In this document: positions 8,601 to 15,220 of the stretch, one piece after another | How positions within the stretch are numbered: position 1 is the stretch's first letter | Layout of the letters: every line of letters begins with the position of its first letter | Assembly: GCA_031254035.1 (NCBI GenBank) | Contig: JAIRVF010000045.1 | Location: 1 to 38,188 of the forward strand | Source: Paenibacillus sp. | GTDB taxonomy: Bacteria > Bacillota > Bacilli > Paenibacillales > Paenibacillaceae | Direction of reading: 5' to 3' | Length of the DNA stretch: 38,188 nucleotides | The notes under the pieces: generated by a model | What the model saw: the letters and a program-made list of their open reading frames with translations, nothing else | Told to the model about the DNA's origin: nothing | Database searches by the model: none | Made by a program: the position numbers and the translations under genes

Positions 8601-10631
8601 CAACGGATTTACGGCATGGAGCCTTTGATCCGCATTCTGACGAGCCTGGGCGGCGAAACGTTTGTCCGTGGTTATATATATGGTTATAGCGGCCAGACTA
8701 CCAAAAAGGAATCGTTGAGCTATCTCTTGAAGATCTGTTACCCGCGCGACGGCGAGGATGAAGAGAAACTCAAAGAACTACTGAAGGGAACGAATATTTC
8801 GGAGAAACTTCTGCTTGAAGCCGCCATGTATGCACCCCAATGGATTGAAATTATATCCAAGTATTTGGGCTGGGAAGGGCTGCGCAGTGCTGCATGGTAT
8901 TTCCATGCCCATGTTAATGAAAGCTTTTCGGCGGAAAAAGAAACGATCGTTGCCCATTATTCGCCGATCACGCCGCAGGAATTTAACGATGGGGCATTCG
9001 ACGTAAGATGGTTTGAAGAAGCATACCAAACCGTAGGTGAAGAACGTTTTCGGCTGCTGTACGACTGCGCCAAATATATCTCGGCCGGATCCAATCACCG
9101 ACGCTCGCAGCTGTTTGCCGATGCGGTGCTCGGCCGCTTACGTCTCGAAGACATGAAGCGGTCCGTTATGGATAAGCGGAACAAAGAGCATTTGCTTGCA
9201 TATAGCTTGATTCCGTTTGCATCTGACCAAGAGAAGGATCTGCGCGAGAGATATGATTTCATTCAACTGTTTTTGAAGCAAAGCAGGGGATTTGGTGCGC
9301 AGCGCCGGGCCAGCGAAGGGACGGTTGGGCAGATTGCGCTTGGCAATCTGGCACGCAGTGCAGGATATGGCGATGTGATTCGGCTGACTTGGGATATGGA
9401 AGCACGCATGCTTGAACAGTTAGGCAGTTTGTTTGAGCCATATGCTTTGGACGAGGATACGAATGTACGCTTGACGGTTGATGAGGAAGGCAAAACTGAA
9501 CTTGAAGTGACCAGTAAAGGCAAACTGCTAAAATCTGTGCCTGCAAGATTCAAGAAAAATGGTTATATTGAACAGTTGAAGCAAGCCAAATCGGAACTGA
9601 CCGACCAGTTCCGCCGCGCGAAGCGGGAGCTGGAGCGCTCTATGGAGGAGCAAAGCCGTTTCCGTGCGAGTGAATTGGCCGCTTTGGCAGCGAGTCCGGT
9701 GCTTCGGCCGCTGGTAAGTACGCTGGTATTTAAAGTAGATCAACAGCTCGGATATTTCACGGCAGCGGCGGACGGCGCATTACGGCTGGTAGAGCCGGGC
9801 GGTGAAGCGTGGGTGCTTGCGGGCAAAGACGAACTGAAGATTGCGCATCCGCTGGATTTGTATGAAAGCGGCGATTGGAGCGATTATCAGAGGAATTTAT
9901 TCGAACGCGGAATCCGGCAGCCGTTTAAGCAGGTGTTCCGGGAGTTGTATCTTGTGAATGAGGATGAGCGTGTGGGCAAGGCTGGATCGCGGCGATATGC
10001 CGGGCACCAGGTGCAGCCGAGCAAGACGGTGGCGCTGCTGCGCGGCCGCGGCTGGACGGTCAGTTATGAGTCAGGCCTGCAAAAGGTGCATTATCAGGAA
10101 AATATTATCGCTACGATCTATGCGATGGCGGATTGGTTTTCACCTGCGGATAGTGAGGCTCCGACATTGGAAATGGTGGAGTTCCTGGACCGGAAAACAT
10201 ATAAGACGATTCCTGTGGATCAGATTCCACCGATTTTGTTCTCGGAAACGATGCGGGACATTGACCTTGTCGTGAGCACAGCGCATGTGGGAGGCGTCGA
10301 TCCGGAGGCGAGCTTGACGACAATCGAATTGCGGAAAGTCATCGTGGAAGAATCCTTGCGTCTTCTCAAGCTGGATAATGTGAAATTGGACGGCAATTTT
10401 GCACGAATTGAAGGCAAACTTGGAGAATATGCGGTACATCTCGGCAGCGGAGTTGCATATAAACAAGGTGCCGGTGCATTGAACATTATTCCAGTACATT
10501 CTCAACATCGCGGGCGGCTGTTCCTGCCATTTCTGGATGAGGATCCGAGAACGGCCGAAGCGCTGTCCAAGGTGGTACTGCTGGCCGAAGACAACAAAAT
10601 CAAGGATCCGCAAATTTTGGTGCAGTTATAA
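5643..10631 (+). CDS. Giant DUF4132 (with DUF5724-like N-terminus) protein
   Basis: 1662 residues, no signal peptide or membrane segment, ATG behind GGAGGG. The first two thirds are mostly helical with HEAT-like character (repeated helical pairs, e.g. residues 500-640). A lysine/glutamate-rich segment around 1280-1330 (ELTDQFRRAKRELERSMEEQ) may form a coiled coil. The C-terminal part is the DUF4132 core: LFERGIRQPFKQVFRELY, SRRYAGHQV and LLRGRGWTV, ending in the family-like GRLFLPFLDEDP, KVVLLAEDNKIKDP. DUF4132 occurs in E. coli YehI/MolR-type proteins, whose loci include MoxR-type AAA and VWA genes; those partners are absent here. The biochemical role is unknown. It forms a tight two-gene unit with the small GG-ended protein upstream. 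Confidence 0.85.
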   Translation: MVNLNQEELYWNAVEANVKEAEAGGNTLVRKVYNLMRESYINSDSDEYLGLYEELKTLDAKRSESWYVPLEETVLALFGEKTAEIVRYFIKHVVEYPYAVGYYRRPFRIQRLEAHFSSILGKIKELFAAESLQFSLRDYLTNPNYTIERIYWIQRVIPDLIAFELDQGSGWVEEALKEIIYGDNQTALLKPEMIRGILLSHRKELYAMVGELLVAARLQEGLRQSIAEQMDAGTLEANLYLLKIILDHDLFRYSSIVRALGTWTGMGLEAANQRVASQLLQQAYLALTDEKQRLDWLTSPNANQVYISLWASAVYEEEDLPDKIRFLMENGERYQKIVAQYVLANSQNKTVKFEIARNNLEENDPELLYWILQNYSLDYEYEWQVGGIEDRLLKVNRTPALENKETRRFEYGRFKAILEGVPVKEKSGVSSVLDFTEFRYSSDLVLRKMMYLTAYDMDEEWIIELIGLAAQMNPDLRGDLVNYFTGDSGAEEQRAFIFASLSDKSMTNREHALRQVKKLTLNEGELKQVEGLLKLKTGSLRQSAIDILLHQTDELLPSSMERLLSAKGELQRLAGLELLTELKEDQDRAEQYERLRSWADRLTNPTPKEKQLLDKLKQNTGFTAENGFGFYDPQQTEAWLFERRDVSGVNLEQIFMISEECASKFLHGLDNLVHEWRGTEYQVEYYSGAKEAKLIGTELRPLSYKSHQDALDHDHFERENELHQYPLAEKWQCYFEECGWNAQELMGLYYAILLKDISGTLYPFYSYFSDVVDFDAMRKTQLLEGGRKQFLEQMLPLASILKVQEILDGLRYSEQVRTLVSAYFTDSERSDSYDLAESAMLKVMASDVSKLAEQDKPVWFVAVAPLFMILRSRVHDVESFRSFFRTAYQYDLRSWEINKDSYSSVNVNQYFRAYTLGLIGENELCKELFGRDARNHMRVLTSPGDTMVNRNEKLIDLRERMVSRLLDIELARGDLKTVATIYTMSFQRIYGMEPLIRILTSLGGETFVRGYIYGYSGQTTKKESLSYLLKICYPRDGEDEEKLKELLKGTNISEKLLLEAAMYAPQWIEIISKYLGWEGLRSAAWYFHAHVNESFSAEKETIVAHYSPITPQEFNDGAFDVRWFEEAYQTVGEERFRLLYDCAKYISAGSNHRRSQLFADAVLGRLRLEDMKRSVMDKRNKEHLLAYSLIPFASDQEKDLRERYDFIQLFLKQSRGFGAQRRASEGTVGQIALGNLARSAGYGDVIRLTWDMEARMLEQLGSLFEPYALDEDTNVRLTVDEEGKTELEVTSKGKLLKSVPARFKKNGYIEQLKQAKSELTDQFRRAKRELERSMEEQSRFRASELAALAASPVLRPLVSTLVFKVDQQLGYFTAAADGALRLVEPGGEAWVLAGKDELKIAHPLDLYESGDWSDYQRNLFERGIRQPFKQVFRELYLVNEDERVGKAGSRRYAGHQVQPSKTVALLRGRGWTVSYESGLQKVHYQENIIATIYAMADWFSPADSEAPTLEMVEFLDRKTYKTIPVDQIPPILFSETMRDIDLVVSTAHVGGVDPEASLTTIELRKVIVEESLRLLKLDNVKLDGNFARIEGKLGEYAVHLGSGVAYKQGAGALNIIPVHSQHRGRLFLPFLDEDPRTAEALSKVVLLAEDNKIKDPQILVQL

Positions 10632-10696
10632 TTCATTTCATCATGCGTTATGTGTTGGCTGCTTGAACTCAGGTAAACGTTAGTGCCTGAACTTAG

Positions 10697-10736
10697 GCTT
10701 GAATGCGAGATTAAGTGCTTGAATGCAAGATTTGGT
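10697..10736. repeat. Two-copy 20-bp tandem repeat
   Basis: GCTTGAATGCGAGATTAAGT at 10697-10716 is followed directly by a copy differing at three positions (10717-10736). A looser relative (GCTTGAACTC, GCCTGAACTTAG) lies just upstream around 10661-10696. No function is evident; slippage or a decayed repeat array are both possible. Confidence 0.6.
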
Positions 10737-10879
10737 GCATGGAAAAATTCGGAGATAGATTGGATACAGTTTGATCTATGTCTTGACAAATATTCGTATG
10801 AATCAATCATGGAATTGATTCGCGCTAACATCTGTAAATCACTGTGTTTCTGGTATATTTCTTTTATAGAAGGCATAGC

Positions 10880-10921
10880 GACAAACCGCCCCACTTCGAT
10901 AATGAAGCGGGGCGGTTTGTC
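10880..10921. terminator. Strong hairpin, probable terminator of the DUF4132 operon
   Basis: Inverted repeat GACAAACCGCCCC (10880-10892) and GGGGCGGTTTGTC (10909-10921), with an inner CTTC/GAAG stem around a short loop. It lies 250 bp past the DUF4132 stop. There is no clean T-run on either side, so it may be a weak or factor-assisted terminator or another structural element. Confidence 0.5.
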
Positions 10922-11018
10922 ACTTGAGAGAGGCAGCTCAACGACATTAACACCGCTAAACATTCCTGTGGACGCTAAAAAATTGGCTTAGACAAAAACA
11001 GGAGCGCCTCGTATGATG

Positions 11019-11049
11019 GGGGTGAGACCAGGCAAAAAGCCTAGACCCC
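11019..11049. repeat. Hairpin at the edge of the duplicated segment
   Basis: GGGGT...AGGC (11019-11033), five A's, GCCT...ACCCC (11039-11049) form a stem with a small internal loop. The second copy of the phosphoesterase/MORN segment starts within a few bases of its right arm. It may be the footprint of the rearrangement or of a mobile element end; nothing further can be shown. Confidence 0.45.
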
Positions 11050-11052
11050 AGT

Positions 11053-11112
11053 TTGCAGATTTTAAATGCGGATGGTCGGGCTTTTATCTTCACCGCTGCG
11101 GCGCTTGGTTAA
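11053..11112 (+). pseudogene. Duplicated 3' tail of the metallophosphoesterase gene
   Basis: Translating 11053-11112 gives LQILNADGRAFIFTAAALG and a stop, which is the last part of the phosphoesterase at 2446-3306 (LQILNADGRAFIFTAAALD) with only the final residue changed. The remainder of that gene is missing upstream. Together with the MORN remnant behind it this is a decayed second copy of the 3.2-4.6 kb region. Confidence 0.85.
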
Positions 11113-11196
11113 AAGTAAACCAGATACTATCGTAATAAAAAGCTGCGCACTTGGAGCAGCTCGTATATTTTATATTGACCTAATCATGTTCTGGCG

Positions 11197-11654
11197 TTAT
11201 TTCAGCGGGAGTTGTTTGGACAACCGTTCGAACTCATCGAAGTGGGGATTCAGCTTTTTTTGGATGCTTTGCAAATATTTCAGGTTTGCGTCTAATTTGC
11301 GCTGCTCCGCTTTGGTATCTGCCGGAAATATGGAGTAGTATTTGTTGATGGAGCCATTGTTATATTTTAGGCTAAATATCATACCTTTTTTAAATGAAGT
11401 TTTGATGTCTTTATTCGATCCCATCATTTTCAGAGTCTCGCTCCCGTTTTTGTAGGTGAAGCTATAATCCGGATCTGCCAAGGCATGAATCACATCGTAG
11501 CCGTTTTGAAGTATTCCGTTTTTAAACGTGCCGGTTACGATTTCATTCCATCTGATCGCATCACCTTCTTGGATGATTTTATGGGTCAGAGTTCCAATCT
11601 CCGCTATACGCTACTTTGTGTTTTTCCCCGTCTTGGGTATATTCATTTTTTCAT
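11197..11654 (-). pseudogene. Decayed second copy of the secreted MORN protein
   Basis: The C-terminal 98 codons (11197-11493) closely match the intact gene: DVIHALADPDYSF is shared nearly in full, as is the ending KLNPHFDEFERLSKQLPLK. Towards the start the copy is broken: a short deletion near 11590-11600 shifts the frame, and a larger one of roughly 250 bp joins the first three codons (ATG AAA AAA at 11654-11646, then TGA) directly to sequence corresponding to INEYTQDG. The signal peptide and first MORN repeats are therefore gone. Upstream similarity continues to about 11798. Clearly non-functional as a secreted MORN protein. Confidence 0.85.
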
Positions 11655-11829
11655 GATAGTACATTCTTTCAAGTATGAAGTTATGTAATTGAAGAAGTGG
11701 TGAGAAAATCCACCGGTGGGGTGGAAGTGGAGCTTCCCAGTCATCTCATTTTTTTAGATGTTATTCTAATGGAAAAAGTTTCTGAAAAAGAATGAAAAAT
11801 TTATTCGAAAAAATAGAGCCCTTCATTAA

Positions 11830-12255
11830 TCATGCTGTCTTTTCACCTGAACTTGAAATACCCACTATATTAACAATAAAAATGTAAAGTGGATAAACTA
11901 TAACCCCTGCTATAGCAATGAGTCCACCAGCATCACTGGGCAACTCTCCTGGGTCACTAATTGGATAAATGGCGCTAAATAAAAAAACAAAAAGTATAAA
12001 ATAAGGAATCCATAACAGGCATGTAAAGTGAATAAATCTAGTATCATTAAATTTTCTTTTTAAAAGAACAAATATAAGTATTGTTCCAACAAGAAATAAT
12101 CCAATACCCATGATTAAAATGGATGGACGCACAATTTCAATACTCATTTCAGTAATCCTAGCTATCCTAAACATATTTCCAAGCAGCTCGATCTCCAAGA
12201 ATATTATTACAGCATATAGAATACTGATCATATTTAATTTCCAAATGGTTCTCAA
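11830..12255 (-). CDS. Four-helix membrane protein, candidate immunity protein for the neighbouring toxin
   Basis: I choose the TTG at 12255 because AAGGAGAG lies at the right distance before it; an ATG at 12276 and a GTG at 12291 lie upstream without ribosome sites. The 141-residue protein has four hydrophobic segments (starting MISILYAVIIFLEIELLG, ILIMGIGLFLVGTILIFVLL, LLWIPYFILFVFLFSAIY, and IAIAGVIVYPLYIFIVNIVG) and short loops. No family is recognised. It is very AT-rich, like the divergent toxin gene 166 bp away and unlike its other neighbours, suggesting the pair came in together. Membrane proteins of this size often protect against secreted toxins, but an immunity role is inference from position only. 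Confidence 0.6.
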   Translation of the reverse strand: MRTIWKLNMISILYAVIIFLEIELLGNMFRIARITEMSIEIVRPSILIMGIGLFLVGTILIFVLLKRKFNDTRFIHFTCLLWIPYFILFVFLFSAIYPISDPGELPSDAGGLIAIAGVIVYPLYIFIVNIVGISSSGEKTA

Positions 12256-12421
12256 ATCTGCTCTCTCCTTCGTCATAATATTATGCAACACATTATAACA
12301 AACTTCTCAGAGTCTTAACTCTTTATTTTCCTTTAAATGTAATTTTGATACTACTCACCTATATAATTACAATTCTATTTCTATTATAGTTAAAATATCC
12401 CAAAATATAGGAAATAATAAT

Positions 12422-13228
12422 TTGAAAATGATTCTCAGTTTTGCAGTAATCATGATGTTATTGTTTAATTGTTTTGCTTTAGTTGCTTCAGCAAGCAGCA
12501 CCGACAATCGTGAATCCACAAAGTTAGGTTTAATCCGAGAAATCCATCAAACAGTTGTTGAAACAGGGTTAGCCTCTTTGAATGAAAATGGTGAAATTGT
12601 TATTCATACCACCGCTGAAGATATTGGAGTTGACCCAAGCCTTTTTAGTAATTACCTTGAGAATATGAATAATATTAACTTTGCAGTAAACGAAGGTGGA
12701 GTTTATTTTGATGAAAACTTTGACCTGAAGGTTTTACCACAAGAAGAAATTATTATGCAGGTATATGAAAAAGATCAAGAGAAAAAGGAACAGAGAATAG
12801 TCCCTTTTGGTGACCCTGGAGCACCTCTTCTTCAGGCATACAATATTGCTTCAAATAATAAAAGATTAGTTGAAAATTTTTATAATGCCATAGCTGGTGG
12901 AATATTCGGTGATCCACAAGCAGCTTATAGTGCAACTGTAGGTATGTGGATTGCTAAGGTAATGGAAGGAGGAGCTTGGGATTATAAACTATCATCAAAT
13001 GGTTATGGCCCATGGTATAAAGAATGGTTAGCTTATACAAAAAACGGTAACTCCATCCGCACTGCCGAATGGTTTGGTAACTATAATTATGGATTCACTG
13101 GTAAATTCCTATTTTCATTATCTATGTTACATGCAGGTGGCGACGGTGTAAGTCTACTGTTTAATCATGCGTTAGACGATGCTCAAGACAAGGCCGATGT
13201 TGCAATGGGCTATAATGAATCAAATTAA
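12422..13228 (+). CDS. Secreted polymorphic-toxin type 44 domain protein
   Basis: 268 residues from TTG 12422 (weak TAGGA site upstream). Signal peptide: MKMILS, hydrophobic to about residue 20, cleavage near VASA-S at 24. A middle region of 130 residues is acidic and unrecognised. The C-terminal 90 residues match the toxin_44 pattern: GGAWDYK (183-189), EWFGNYNYGFTG (216-227), and an AGG-rich segment near 238. Toxin-44 domains are predicted effector domains, usually at the C-terminus of large polymorphic toxins; here the domain sits in a small, simply exported protein. The activity is only predicted in the literature and cannot be read here. AT-rich and probably acquired with the divergent membrane gene. 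Confidence 0.75.
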   Translation: MKMILSFAVIMMLLFNCFALVASASSTDNRESTKLGLIREIHQTVVETGLASLNENGEIVIHTTAEDIGVDPSLFSNYLENMNNINFAVNEGGVYFDENFDLKVLPQEEIIMQVYEKDQEKKEQRIVPFGDPGAPLLQAYNIASNNKRLVENFYNAIAGGIFGDPQAAYSATVGMWIAKVMEGGAWDYKLSSNGYGPWYKEWLAYTKNGNSIRTAEWFGNYNYGFTGKFLFSLSMLHAGGDGVSLLFNHALDDAQDKADVAMGYNESN

Positions 13229-13253
13229 CCAAATACACAGGAGTTCAATATAT

Positions 13254-13289
13254 AAACAAGTCAGCGAATTTTGCTGGCTTGTTTATTTT
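13254..13289 (+). terminator. Terminator of the toxin gene
   Basis: A 12-bp stem AAACAAGTCAGC / GCTGGCTTGTTT (one G-T and no gaps) with a seven-base loop, 25 bp after the stop, followed by ATTTTA. Confidence 0.8.
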
Positions 13290-13295
13290 AGGAAT

Positions 13296-13337
13296 GATAA
13301 CTACAGTGCGAGAATTCTTCTGCGCACTGTAGTTATC
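13296..13337. terminator. Perfect 15-bp stem hairpin
   Basis: GATAACTACAGTGCG (13296-13310) and its exact complement at 13323-13337, loop of 12. Its right arm contains the stop codon of the minus-strand gene remnant next to it, so it is best read as that gene's terminator. Confidence 0.6.
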
Positions 13338-13525
13338 AATTACATCTCTTGATTTCTTTCCTAACATACTGCGCTTTACTTTGCTTTGCTTGTATAAGTC
13401 GGATCATTTCATTGAACTTCACCGTATCATTTTTTGTAGATCATAGCAAACATCTCGTCAATGCTCGCTTCGAACACGCGGAATGGCTTTTGTCGAACGC
13501 CATTCCTTTCCACATCGTGAAAAAG
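13336..13525 (-). pseudogene. Frameshifted C-terminal gene remnant
   Basis: On the minus strand a coding-like frame reads VERNGVRQKPFRVFEASIDE then MFAMIYKK up to a run of six A's (plus-strand T's 13430-13435). After removal of one base it continues NDTVKFNEMIRLIQAKQSKA and QYVRKEIKRCN, then stop. The two halves join naturally across the homopolymer, which is a classic slippage frameshift. A stop upstream (13526-13528) closes the other end. I do not recognise the family. Confidence 0.5.
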
Positions 13526-13911
13526 TCAGGCAAGTAGAATCGAGTCTTTATAGGTTTCTCAGTTCATTTACAGGATAACCCCACTTCCTAGTTTTTAAAA
13601 ATGTTGAATTATCTTATTGGCGGCGAAGGTTTTTTTGTCTCAATAACGCAAAAGCTCATTTTCGTATATATTTTAAGAGATTCGTTATTCCTAATTTACG
13701 ATTGCAGGTTTCGTTAGCGGTTTTGCAGATTGTTTGTAGCGTATTAGGAGGGACTTGGGCGCGGTGGCGGGTGTAAAAAGGATCTCCAGCAGGATTTCCA
13801 CCGATATTTTGCGTTCCATGGTTAACAGCAGAACTAGGTCTGACGTCATAAGATTTTCTCAAGATGAGGATTGTATATTGGGGCAAGTAGCAAAATTTTC
13901 GAAACAAAAGA
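13526..13911. other. Region with no firm gene; one doubtful minus-strand frame
   Basis: A minus-strand frame of 83 codons (13656-13907) has a protein-like centre (VRPSSAVNHGTQNIGG, DPFYTRHRAQVPP) but no ribosome site and no family I know. It could be a remnant. The rest of the stretch is AT-rich and shows nothing I can name. Confidence 0.3.
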
Positions 13912-13952
13912 TATGACTTATGTCACAGATGAAAATGGTAAAATATTATAAT
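13912..13952 (+). promoter_or_regulatory. bdhA promoter with Fnr/Crp-type box
   Basis: TATGA-N6-TCACA at 13912-13927 differs by one base from the TGTGA-N6-TCACA consensus of Bacillus Fnr and Crp-family regulators. A perfect -10 (TATAAT, 13947-13952) follows with no recognisable -35. The box centre is about 40 bp before the likely start of transcription, the position from which Fnr activates class II promoters. Its location upstream of a fermentation gene supports Fnr control; this is inference. Confidence 0.55.
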
Positions 13953-14040
13953 CTACAATTAGAGATATATTTAAAACTTATTATCTCAAGACTGAGGTTT
14001 CATCATGTGTTTTAACTCAAGACAGAGAGGGGACAAAACA

Positions 14041-15102
14041 ATGAAAGCAGCAGTTTGGTACGCAGCAAAAGATATTCGGGTTGAAGAGGCCAAGGAGCCG
14101 GTTATTGAGGCTGGATCAGTTAAAATCCGCGTGGAATGGTGTGGTATTTGCGGCTCCGATATGCATGAATATTTGGCCGGACCTATCACGATTCCGGTGG
14201 ATCAACCGCATCCGATCTCTGGCGCGATCGCCCCGGTTATTATGGGCCACGAGTTTTCCGGACAAGTTGTTGAAGTTGGAGAAGGCGTTCAGCGCATTAA
14301 GGTTGGAGACCGAGTATGTGTGGAACCGATTATAAATTGCGGAACATGTGATTCCTGCCGTAAAGGATTATATAACCTCTGTGAGAAGCTTGGTTTGCAT
14401 GGCATGTCCGGCAACGGCGGCGGATTCTCCGAAATGACAGTAGTTAAAGAACATATGGTACATAAAATTCCTGATCATGTAAGCTATGAGCAAGGAGCCT
14501 TGGTAGAACCAGTAGCAGTAGCCCTTCATGCTGTGCGTCAAAGCAAGTTAAAATCCGGCGATAACTGCGTCGTATTTGGCCTGGGTCCAATCGGTCTGGC
14601 TGTCATTCAATGCCTGAAAGCATCCGGTGCGACAAAAGTTGTGGCCGTGGATATTGCACCTGAACGCAGAGAAAAAGCTTTGAGCTTGGGTGCAACCCAT
14701 GCCGTAGATCCTTTGAAGGAAAATGTAACGGAAGTTGTGCGTGAACTGACCGGAAAAGGAGCGGATGTCTGTTTTGAAGTGGCGGGTGTGGAACCAACGC
14801 TCGCAAGTGCCGTGGATTGTGTCAAACAAAATGGTCAAGTCATGATCGTCAGCCTGTGGGAGAAAAATCCTTCCATCGCAATGAATTCGCTTGTATTCAA
14901 AGAAATTGATATCAAAGGCACGATCTGCTATCGCGACATTTTCCCTGCGGTGATTGAGATGATGGCCGACGGAAGACTCCAATCTGAAAAGCTTATCACA
15001 AACAAGATTAAATTGGATGATATCACGGAAAACGGCTTTGAAGCGATCTTGAAAAATAAAAACGAAATCAAAATTTTGGTCACCGCGCAAGCAGGCGAAT
15101 AA
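14041..15102 (+). CDS. bdhA: (R,R)-2,3-butanediol dehydrogenase
   Basis: 353 residues from ATG 14041 (GAGAGGGG upstream), a zinc-dependent medium-chain dehydrogenase that interconverts acetoin and 2,3-butanediol with NAD(H) in overflow and oxygen-limited metabolism. Catalytic zinc ligands Cys37/His70/Glu71 lie in CGICGSD and GHEFSG. The structural zinc site is Cys100, 103, 106 and 114. The Rossmann motif is GLGPIG, and the acidic residue in VVAVDIAPE favours NAD. The HEYLAGP and IPVDQPHP loop is characteristic of the BdhA/YdjL subgroup rather than threonine or sorbitol dehydrogenases. The gene stands alone between its own promoter and terminator. The upstream Fnr-like box would fit induction under low oxygen. 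Confidence 0.88.
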   Translation: MKAAVWYAAKDIRVEEAKEPVIEAGSVKIRVEWCGICGSDMHEYLAGPITIPVDQPHPISGAIAPVIMGHEFSGQVVEVGEGVQRIKVGDRVCVEPIINCGTCDSCRKGLYNLCEKLGLHGMSGNGGGFSEMTVVKEHMVHKIPDHVSYEQGALVEPVAVALHAVRQSKLKSGDNCVVFGLGPIGLAVIQCLKASGATKVVAVDIAPERREKALSLGATHAVDPLKENVTEVVRELTGKGADVCFEVAGVEPTLASAVDCVKQNGQVMIVSLWEKNPSIAMNSLVFKEIDIKGTICYRDIFPAVIEMMADGRLQSEKLITNKIKLDDITENGFEAILKNKNEIKILVTAQAGE

Positions 15103-15119
15103 CTAGACACATACAAAAT

Positions 15120-15170
15120 AAGCCATAGGGCGGTCCCATTGAGAAAATGGGGCTCGCTCTATGGCTTTTA
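15120..15170. terminator. Terminator between bdhA and the acetyltransferase gene
   Basis: A long stem AAGCCATAGGGCGGTCCCATT against AATGGGGCTCGCTCTATGGCTT with a four- to five-base loop and a few wobble pairs, followed by TTATAA. It is usable from both sides because the two flanking genes converge. Confidence 0.8.
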
Positions 15171-15220
15171 TAATGCCGTAACAATAACGGCAGCTGCTCG
15201 GATCTTTATTCCCAAAAGTC

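Larger units (their letters stand above)
10632..11050. other. Intergenic region with repeats and hairpins, no gene
   Basis: About 420 bp between the DUF4132 stop and the start of similarity with the phosphoesterase locus. It holds a two-unit 20-bp tandem repeat (10697-10736), a strong hairpin (10880-10921) and a second hairpin (11019-11049). An open frame at 10683-10991 runs straight through the strong hairpin and has no ribosome site, so I do not call it. Confidence 0.6.

Noticed and set aside
10140..10613. 157-codon minus-strand frame at the end of the DUF4132 gene
   Set aside because: Overlaps the most conserved part of DUF4132; no ribosome site or recognisable content.
10683..10991. 102-codon plus-strand frame after the DUF4132 gene
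   Set aside because: It runs through the perfect hairpin at 10880-10921, covers a tandem repeat and has no ribosome site.
14548..15090. 180-codon minus-strand frame inside bdhA
   Set aside because: It mirrors the well-supported bdhA frame, which has all zinc and NAD motifs; no motif is seen in the reverse frame.
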